Source: Cycas panzhihuaensis (lineage: Eukaryota; Cycadophyta). From it: a stretch of 64,000 nucleotides of DNA. Position 1 is the stretch's first letter. Each line of letters opens with the position of its first letter. The translations under genes were made by a program, and so were the position numbers. The notes under the pieces were generated by a model that worked only from the letters and a program-made list of their open reading frames with translations, did no database searches and was not told where the DNA came from. Below are positions 55,351 to 64,000 of the stretch, piece after piece. The stretch covers positions 126,301,741-126,365,740 of the forward strand of contig CM041465.1 of assembly GCA_023213395.1 (NCBI GenBank), written 5' to 3'.

Positions 55351-58300
55351 TAATGACGCAGGAAGGCATGTGAAAAAATAATAATGCATGAAGAGAGAGT
55401 AAAGGAAATGTACTAAACTAACTAAAATAATAGAGATAAAATTGATCTATCCTCATAGAAAATACCTATAGAGATCAAACATCACCTAATAAGAAGGCTG
55501 TTAAAATCTAAGAGGTCCACTAGAGCATATATGCCTAAACTATTGAGAAAAGTATGTGCTTGGCCTATTGCAGATACCCTTTATAAAGAAGAATATCCTA
55601 TCCTAACCCAGACTCTTAAATATACCTAAAACACTAGACTCAATCTTAAAATATGAGAAGGGACTAACTAGAGTAAGAGGCCTAAAGGAGTTAAGACCAC
55701 ATGATCCATATGATCATTAGGTAGGTTCTTGGAAAATTATCAATAGCAGTGACTCATCTCACATAAGTTTGAGATAGGCTAACAGTACATGCATTTAACT
55801 CCAACTAGCATCAAGCTCTAATAGGTAAAATAAAAAGAGGCCACTGCTCTCAATAAGATGCATAGAGTTCACTCAGTTGTTGAGGCCACACATATAAACG
55901 CATAGTGAGGGTAGATGCCCACCATTAGGCCAATCAGAATATGAATCGTAAGACTCTTCTCACATAAGGCCAAAAGATCACCTCTCTCATCTAATGGTTA
56001 AATCTAGGTTCAAAGAAAGTGATCTACCTTATTTGTAAAAGAATAAGTACTTTGAGATATTATGTATCTTGATGTATTTTGTATATGCAAGAAGATAATT
56101 TATATCTTCTTGTTGTTTAGGAGATTAAAGTCAAATAATTATTGTTGAACTAATTTCTAGGTGTGATGTTGATGTACTCTAAAGTAAATAAATGGCAATT
56201 CATTATTTTGAATCAAATAAGAAAACCAATGACAAAAAAGAGTTAAATTTAAGATTTGAAATGTTTATTAGATGAATAAAGAGCGTAGAAGTTATTTTCT
56301 TTCATTGCATTTGGACGTTACTAATATTGACAACACAATGTAGATGATGCACTATAAGGAGCGAATGATTCCCAGGGATTACATCTGCATTCATTTTAGT
56401 TTGTAGAAATGGTGCTTCAAAGCTTCGTTAGCTGAAAGACATTCCCTTGGGTCAAACTTCAGTAAATCTCGAAGATGGGGTGTTGTTTGAAGAAAACCTC
56501 TTCTTTAAGGTCTCTATTGAGGAAAGTACCCTTCACATCCATTTGCTAAATATTTCGATTAAATTAGATTGCTAAGGACATAACCAAACGGAATGTGATC
56601 ACATTGGCTACCGGTGCAAAGGTCTTGTGATAATCAATCCCCTCTTGTTATTTAAAACCTCCCGCTATAAGGCGAGCTTTGCAAGTGTCATACTTTCTAA
56701 GGCCTTTTAACATTTATGGGAGGAGGAACATCCATTAATAATTGTTATACCCATTAGGATTTAGTTGAATGCTAGTGGCTTCCACCTGAAGTTCATAAAC
56801 TAAAATTGGATGTAAAGTTATACTTTCTTGAGTTGTTGATGTAGATGCTACTGGAATCGATGAAGGAGCTGGAGTGTAGGAGGAGGCTAGTTTTGGTGGC
56901 TCGACAATTTGTCCAAGAGTCACTTAAGATACAAAACCTACTTCTACTGCTATAATATAAGGTTGAGGTGGAGGTAGGTCCTATAAATCTTCTATAAATA
57001 TTATATCCCGTGTTACGTAAACTTGGTTACCAACTATGTCAAACACTTTATAGGCTTTACAACAAAGTACATAGCTAAGGAAGATGCATTTCAGGCTCTT
57101 GTCATCAAGCTTCTTTTTGTTTTCCTTTGAAATATATTTATATTCCATGCATCCAAAGATCTTCACGAGTACTACTGATGGTTTCTGACCTGACTAAACT
57201 TCTTCAAGAGTAATATTCCTAACTACAATTCTGGGACTTATGTTGGTTAGATAAGTAGTTATGGTTGTGGCATCAACCTAAGATCTGGTGGTAAGATTTG
57301 CAGGACTAAGCATTGCTTTTCCTTTATTTATCAATGTCTAATTCATTCTTTTTTTTGTTGAGTTGTGTGGGGAGATGGGAACTGATGTTGGATGCCATGT
57401 CCCTTGCCCAAAATGTTGAACTGATTAGAAATATACTCACCACCATTATCAGATCTAAGGAGCTTGATTATCATTCTACTTTTCTTTTCTATGGCAGCTT
57501 TGAACTCTTTGAATTTATTTAGGGTTTTATACTTATTTCTTAGGAAATAGACCTACATTTTCCTTGAGATGTCATCTATGAATGTGATGAAATGCCAGTT
57601 TTTATTGAGTGGTTAGGCGGTATCAACGTAAATTTACGGGTGGACCATCTTTAGCAGTTGAGGGATCTCCATGCGTTCTTAGAAGGAAAATTTTCTCGTT
57701 AGTACTTTTCTATTAGGCAAGCGACATATGTTGTTGTACCTCTTAATTTTATATAAGCAGGTATGCGCTTTGGAGCTTAAGCGTGAGGTCCAAGCTTTGC
57801 ATGTTTAAATGGCTTAGTCATTAAATCCATAGATATACTTTGGAGCTATTTAAGATGACAATTTCCTTTCAATATGAGAATTGACACGGTTCTTATATAC
57901 AAGGAGACTCTTCATTAATGACTTCATTTACCTTATCGGTTTGGTTTGTGTTGGGAATTGAACAAGCTTTATTTTATAGAGTAGTTGTAAGGGGGATACC
58001 ACCAAACCTATATAGGCCACCATCTTCATGTCTTTTGGCCACAGGTTTGCATGTTGCATGATCTGCGATTCTAGTAATGCCCTAGCTAAAGAGGACATCT
58101 AAATTCGGTTTATTTATTTCATTGATAGAGAGCAAGTTCATCTCCATTTCGGGTGCAAGGAATATATTATTGATGTGGTGCCTCGTATTGGAGTCCTTCA
58201 AAGCTATTGGAGCACTACCGATTTTGGTTATTATCGTAAGTCAAATTATCCCCAAATGTGAAAGTTTGAGTATGGATTGCGCGGGTCTCTTCTAACATTT

Positions 58301-59808
58301 TTTCTAATCCGATCATATATCTCGTTACAACTGTCTCAAGGAGCCATGCATCCTCATCAAGTTGTGAAGAAACAGCTGCAAAGAATAGGTTATGGAAGGA
58401 GGAATCCTAATTGTCTACCACATTACTTCCCTATTATTTATTATTATGCTGGTTCCTTTAATTTTTGATAGTGAATTGCTGCTTATTTTGAGGTCTTTCT
58501 CCTTGAGCAGGTCTCAGATTCGAATTGTGTTGGTAGAATTAGCCTTGTGGTTGGAATGATGACCCTTCGTATTATTGAATAAGGCCTCTTTATTAGAAAT
58601 ATCAGCCTCCTTGTTACAAAATAAGACCTCGCTATTATGGAAACAAGGCTCTCTGTAGAAGGCACGATCCTTCTTAGTAATATCCTTGTCTCTATTAAGA
58701 GTAACTAAGACCTCCTTGTTGATATGAGGGTGGTTCTTATTAGTAGATTAGGCCTAATCGTTGATAATAAGAGGTAGCTTATTAGAAGCGAGGCCCATAT
58801 GATTGGCTCAATTGATTTTACAAGAGCTGTAAATCAACTTGTCCTCACTTGCATTAACTAAGTGTCTTTTCTAATTATAGTAGAGGCAACTGACATTTGG
58901 TCTCACCTATTAATTCTTTTAAAGTTGTGCATATGGATGGTATTGAGATTGCTGATGCCAATGAGTTAAACGGGAGGATGAGGTGTTAATTGGTTATTAC
59001 TTCTCTTAGGTTGGATGTTGATATGGCTCTTGGGATGTGGTCAGAGAATCCAATTGTTGAGTTAGATCTTGGTGTTGACTAAGATGTTGAGTTGATCTAT
59101 TGATAGTCTTACGCTTTTATGAGTTATGGGCTGTAAAGGTAGGAGCGGGGTTTGATATACATGTCGCCCTAAGTCAGTTGAGTATATTCTCCTCTTATAA
59201 CAAGAGTTCCTCACAGGTCGTGAAGTCTATTTTGGAATAATTACCATGTAATTCGGAAACAAAGGAGTTATATTATATAGATAGGATGTCAGTGATGCTA
59301 GAGATTAAATCATGGTTTAAAAGTAGTTCATTAAGGATTATAAGTTAGTTCCTAGTTATTTTGACTTTAATCAAGTGGCGTGCAACACTGCCAAAAAGGT
59401 ATACCTTTATTAAAACTTTATGAACTTAAAGAAGATAAGTTATGAAAATAAGATTAATTTTAGATTCACGTATTTATTATAGGGTGTACCCTATGCTTGG
59501 CACAAATAATTACACCCAACTAAGACATGGGAGAATATTATGAAGTAATTTAAGGAGATATTGTAAAAGTTTTTAAGTAATGAGGTAGTGGAGTTATCTC
59601 TCAAGGAAATGAGATAAAGGCTAATAGAATTACTATTAATACGTATATAAAAAATAAATATTAAAGTTGTAAGTATTATGAATGGAGAAAAAATCATGGA
59701 TTATAATAAGAGAAACTATTTTATAAATGGGCTAAATTCTAAAGTAAGGGCCACAATGGTGACTCATTCCTTGAAATGCTTCTATTTCACACATGAGTTG
59801 GTATGCAA
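54907..59808. repeat. array copy 2
   Basis: Same layout as copy 1. The integrase region has lost the segment encoding the third catalytic position (near 57345-57365, replaced by a T run). Several short GC-gaining differences (for example aattcggttta near 58104) are private to this copy. 55450-56480 and 58680-59340 hold no recognisable gene. Confidence 0.9.
56480..58670 (-). pseudogene. copia fragment in array copy 2
   Basis: Same content as copy 1 with further damage. The integrase C-terminal piece is open at 57166-56981 (KIFGCMEYKYISKENKKKL). The catalytic Glu segment is deleted. The RT start reads DVKGTFLNRDLKEEVFFKQH and stops at the same point as in the other copies. It shares the TAG in FSRKM-stop-VYL. 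Confidence 0.85.
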
Positions 59809-60200
59809 CCATAAACCTTATTATTTAGACCACGAGACAAAATGTAATAATTAATAAGCCAAAATATAAATAAACCTTGCTATTAAGTAACAAAAGTAAA
59901 GGAGACCTCAAAAGTAGAAGCCTTTAAAAAGGAAGTCATAAGGTTAAAGTTATAAAGAAAGAAACCTCAACTTACTAAGGAGAAGAAGAACACAAAATAT
60001 AGGGGTATGAGCAGTAATTGAAGAAGTGGTGTCACATTTGTGATAATAATTCATATTCTGGTAAAAAATGTGACCTAAATGAGAGGAATAATATGGTAAA
60101 AAAGTAAAGTATATGGTGTTATATTTGTGATTTGGATAACCATAAAATGAATAAACACTATTTTAATATATGTAAAATAAACCAATACGGTACAAGTTAT
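59350..60200 (+). pseudogene. gypsy gag across the copy 2 / copy 3 boundary
   Basis: Same gag core (NGLNSKVRATMVTHSLKC, FTHEL) as at 54430, but the FEKE segment is deleted at 59803-59808. The knuckle at 60030-60071 again has Tyr for His. Confidence 0.6.
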
Positions 60201-63200
60201 GGAAGAAGGAACAACTGAACCATGATGCAATATACTAATGAAGCAGGAAGGCATGTGAAAAAGTAATAATGCATGAAGAGAGAGTAAAGGAAATGTACTA
60301 AACTAACTAAAATAATAGAGATAAAATTAATCTATCCTCATAGAAAATACCTATAGAGATCAAACATCACATAATAAGAATAGTGTCAAAATCTAAGAGG
60401 CCCACTAGAGCATATATGCCCAAACTATTGAGAAAAGTATGTGCTTGGCCTATTGTAGATACCCTTTATAAAGAAGAATGTCCTATCCTAACCCAGACTC
60501 TTAAATATACCTAAAACACTAGACTCAATCTTAAAATATGAGAAGGGACTAACTAGAGCAAGAGGCCTAAAGGAGTTAAGACCATAGGATCCATATGATC
60601 ATTAGGTAGGTTCTTGGAAAATTATCAATAGTAGTGACTCATCTCACATAAGTTTGAGATAGGCTAATAGTACATGCATTTAACTCCAACTAGCATCAAG
60701 CTCTAATAGGTAAAATAAAAAGAGGCCATCGCTCTCAATAAGATGCATAGAGTTCACTTTCGGTTGTTGAGGCCACACATATAAGCATAGTGAGGGTAGA
60801 TGCCCACCATTAGGCCAATCAGAATATGAATCGTAAGACTCTTCTCACATAAGGCCAAAAGATCACCTCTCTCATCTAATGGTTAAATCTAGGTTCAAAG
60901 AAAGTGATCTACCTTATTTGTAAAAGAATAAGTACTTTGAGATATTATGTATCTTGATGTATTTTGTATATGCAAGAAGATAATTTATATCTTCTTGTTG
61001 TTTAGGAGATTAAAGTCAAATAATTATTGTTGAACTAATTTCTAGGTGTGATGTTGATGTACTCTAAAGTAAATAAATAGGAATTCATTATTTTGAATCA
61101 AATAAGAAAACCAATGACAAAAAAGAGTTAAATTTAAGAATCGAAATGTTTACTAGGCGAATAAAGGCGTAGAAAATTGTTTTCTTTCATTGTGTTTGGA
61201 CGTTACTAATATTGACAACACAATGTAGATGATGCACTATCAAGAGCGAATGATTCCCAGGGATTACATCTACCTTCATTTTAGTTTGTAGAAATGGTGC
61301 TTCAAAGCTTCCTTAGTAGAAAGACGTTCCCTTGGGTCAAACTTCAACAAACCTCGAAGATGGGGTGTTGTTTGAAGAAAACGTCTTCTTTAAGGTCTCT
61401 GTTGAGGAAAGTACCCTTCACATCTATTTGCTAAATATGTCGATTAAATTAGATTGCTAAGGACATAACCAAATGGAATGTGATCACATTGGCTATCGGT
61501 GCAAAGGTCTTATCATAATCAATCCCCTCTTGTTATTTAAAAGCTCTTGTTATAAGGCGAGCTTTGCGAGTGTCATACTTTGTAAGGCCTTTTAGCAGTT
61601 ATGGGAGGAGGAACATCCATTAATAATTGTTATACCCATTAGGATTTAGTTGAATGCTAGTGGCTTCCACCTGAAGTTCATCAACTAAAATTGGAGGTAA
61701 AGTTATACTTTCTTGAGTTGTTGATGTAGATGCTACTGGAATCGATGAAGGAGAATTTGTAGGAGGAGACTAGTTTTGATGGCTCCACAATTTGTCCAAG
61801 AGTCACTTAAGATACATAAACTACTTCTACTACTATAATATAAGGTTGAGGTGAAGGTAGGTCCTATGAATCTTCTATAAATATTATATCCTGTGTTGCG
61901 TAAACTTGGTTACCAACTATGTCAAACACTTTATAGGCTTTACAACCAAGTACATAGCTAAAGAAGATGCATTTTAGGCTCTTGTCATCAAGCTTCTTTT
62001 CATTTTCCTTTGAAATATATTTATATTCCATGCATCCAAAGATTTGCAGTACTATCGATGGTTTCTGACCTGACCAAACTTCTTCAAGAGTAATATTCCT
62101 AACTGCAATTCTAGGACTTATGTTGGTTAGGTAAGTAGTTATGGTTGTGGCATCAACCCAAGATCTGGTGGTAAGATTTGCAACACTAAGCATGGCTTCT
62201 CCTTTATTTATCAATGTCTAATTCATTCTTTTGACTACACCATTTTGTTGAGGTGTGTGAGGAGTTGGGAGGCGATGTTGGATGCCATGTTCTCTGCCCA
62301 AAATGTTGAACTGATTAGAACTATACTCTAAGCCACCATTATCAGATTTAAGGAGCTTGATTATCATTCTACTTTTCTTTTTTATGGCAGCTTTGAACTC
62401 TTTGAATTTATTTAGGGTTTTATACTTTTTTCTCAGGAGATAGACCTACATTTTCCTTGAGAAGTCATCTATGAATGTGATGAAATGCCAGCTTTTATTG
62501 AGTGGTTAGACAGGTACCGATCTGCGAATTTCTGGGTGGACCGTCTCTAACGGCGCTGAGGATCTCCATGCGTTCTTAGAAGGAAAAATTTCTCTTTAGT
62601 GCTTTTCTATTAGGCAAGCCTCACATATGTTGTTGTACCTCTTAATTTTATGTAAACCATGTACCATTTGGAGCTTAAACATGAGGTCCAAGCTTTGCAT
62701 GTTTAAATGACTTAGGCATTAATTCCATAGGTGTACTTTGGAGCTATTTGAGATGATAATTTCCTTTCAATATGAGAATTCACCTGGTTCTTATATACAG
62801 GGGGACTCTTCATTAATGACTTCATTTACCTTATCAATTTGAGCTATGTTGGGAATTGAACAAGCTTCATTTTATGGAGTAGTTGTAAGGGGGATACCAC
62901 CCAACCTATATAGGCCACCATCTTCATATCTTATGGCCACAAGCTTGCACGTTGCATGATCTGCGATTCTACTAATGCCCTAGACAAAGAGGACATCTAA
63001 ATTATGTTTGTTTATTTCATTGATATAGGGCAAGTTCATCTCCATTTTCGGTGCAAGGAATATATTATTGATGTGGTGCCTCATATTGGAGTCCTTCAAA
63101 GCTATTGGAGCCCTACCAATTTTGGTATTATCGTAAGTCAAATTATCCCCAAATGTGATAGTTTAAGTATCGACTGGGCGGGTCTCTTCTAATATTTTTT

Positions 63201-64000
63201 CTAATCCGATCATATATCTCGTTGCACTTGACTCAAGAAGCCATGCATCCTCATCAAGTTGTGCAGAAAGAGCTGTAAAAAATAGGTGATGGAAGGAGGA
63301 ATCCTAATTATGTACCACATTACTTCCATATTATTTATTATTATGATGGTTTCTTTAATTTTTTATAGTGAATTGTAGCTTATTTTGAGGGCTTTCTCCT
63401 TGGCGGTCTCGATTCAATTGTGTTGGTAGAATTGGCCTTGTGGTTGGAATGATGACCCTTCTTATTGTTGAATAAGGCCTCTTCATTGGAAATATAGGCC
63501 TCCTTGTTACAAAATAAGACCTCGCTATTATGGAAGCAGGGCTCTTTGTAGAAGGCACGATCCTCCTTAGTAATATCCTTGTCTCTATTAAGGTAACTAG
63601 GACCTCCTTGTTGATATGAGGGTGGTCCTTATTAGTAGATTAGGCCTAATCGTTGATAATAAGTGGTAGCTTATTAGGAGCGAGGCCTATATGATTAGCT
63701 CAATTGATTTTACAAGAGTTGTGAATCAACTTGTCCTCACTTGCATTAACAGAAGTGCCTTTTTTTATCATAGTAGAGGCAACTGACATATGGTCTAACC
63801 TATTAATTCTTTTAAAGTTGTGCATATGGCTGGTATTGAGGCTAGCGATGCGATGAGTTAGATGGGAGGAGGAGGTGTTAATTGGTTATTACTTCTCTTA
63901 GGTTGGTTGTTGATATGGCTCTTGGGATATGGTCAGAGAATCCAAGTGTTGAGTTAGATCTTGGTGTTGACTAAAATTTGTTGAGTTGATCTATTAATAG
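59809..64000. repeat. array copy 3 (truncated by window end)
   Basis: Same layout. The junction with copy 2 has lost about 36 bases of gag (gagttggtatg joined to caaccataaacc). 60230-61360 and 63570-64000 show no recognised gene. Confidence 0.9.
61365..63560 (-). pseudogene. copia fragment in array copy 3
   Basis: Same content. Longest open part 62214-61864 (MINKGEAMLSVANLTTRSWV ... KIFGCMEYKYISKENEKKL-type text, with a small deletion giving LQIFGCMEY). Shares GVVKRMN-stop (Glu to Lys) with copy 1 and the integrase TAG with copies 1 and 2 and with 1-92. The gag tail is open at 63558-63355. Confidence 0.85.

Larger units (their letters stand above)
49985..64000. repeat. tandem array of a ~4.9 kb chimeric retroelement unit
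   Basis: Three head-to-tail copies. The landmark ccataaaccttattattta occurs at 50001, 54923 and 59809 (spacings 4922 and 4886). Copies stay collinear throughout and are nearly identical over long stretches. The third copy runs off the window at a point equal to about 54186 of the first. Each unit has gypsy gag sequence on the plus strand and a copia fragment on the minus strand. No LTR pair or target duplication bounds a unit, so this is tandem DNA duplication and not a run of insertions. Confidence 0.93.

Noticed and set aside
49985-64000. CRISPR-like or bacterial repeat system
   Set aside because: The repeat unit is about 4.9 kb of retroelement sequence, with no short direct repeats with unique spacers and no cas-like genes.

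Overview
This window looks like nuclear DNA from a plant with a large, repeat-rich genome. Essentially everything I can recognise is LTR retrotransposon sequence: several Ty1/copia and Ty3/gypsy lineages with plant-type initiator-Met primer sites, Tat-like pol motifs and an antisense ORF of the plant mobile domain kind. Almost all of it is nested and mutated. I see no intact host gene, rRNA gene or CRISPR array, and no sign of bacterial or viral gene organisation. The species cannot be named from this sequence. Two exact 500-N runs (93-592 and 43168-43667) are scaffold gaps.

Layout. 1-92 is a copia integrase scrap. 593-10560 is GC-rich: a plus-strand Tat-like gypsy pol (RT, RNase H, integrase, end at 3414), then an antisense PMD-like reading frame with its own TATA box and a plausible intron (4672-6502), then LTR/leader sequence (about 7423-10560). 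10561-23250 is an AT-rich copia element (A) interrupted by two younger copia elements: B (12973-15938, 5-bp TAAAT target duplication) and C (17465-22402, nearly full-length). 23250-31340 is an AT-rich desert with one minus-strand LTR and microsatellites. 31340-38110 is a pile of fragments: two opposed gypsy gag pieces, two copia RNase H ends (F and E), and element D (33724-37556, TTGAA target duplication), which has LTRs and a gag remnant but no pol. 38170-40225 is a gypsy pol (G). 42188-49984 is again GC-rich; its right part (47400-49984) is the inverted homologue of the left LTR/leader, followed on the minus strand by gag-like sequence.

49985-64000 is the most distinctive region: three head-to-tail copies of a ~4.9 kb unit (spacings 4922 and 4886 bp), the last cut by the window end. 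Each unit combines a minus-strand copia fragment (gag end to start of RT) with a plus-strand gypsy gag fragment. The copies share the same stop codons and the same lost catalytic residue, so they multiplied as DNA after the element was dead. The first copy has two short blocks in which essentially every C of the sister copies is a G.

No reading frame here is likely to make a working protein. Retroelement frames are broken mainly by changes of the C-to-T / G-to-A kind (TGG to TAG or TGA, CAA to TAA, TGT to TAT), as expected for long-methylated, silenced elements. I did not find a convincing new biological system. The best candidates for follow-up are the post-mortem tandem array, the C-to-G blocks and the antisense transcription unit.
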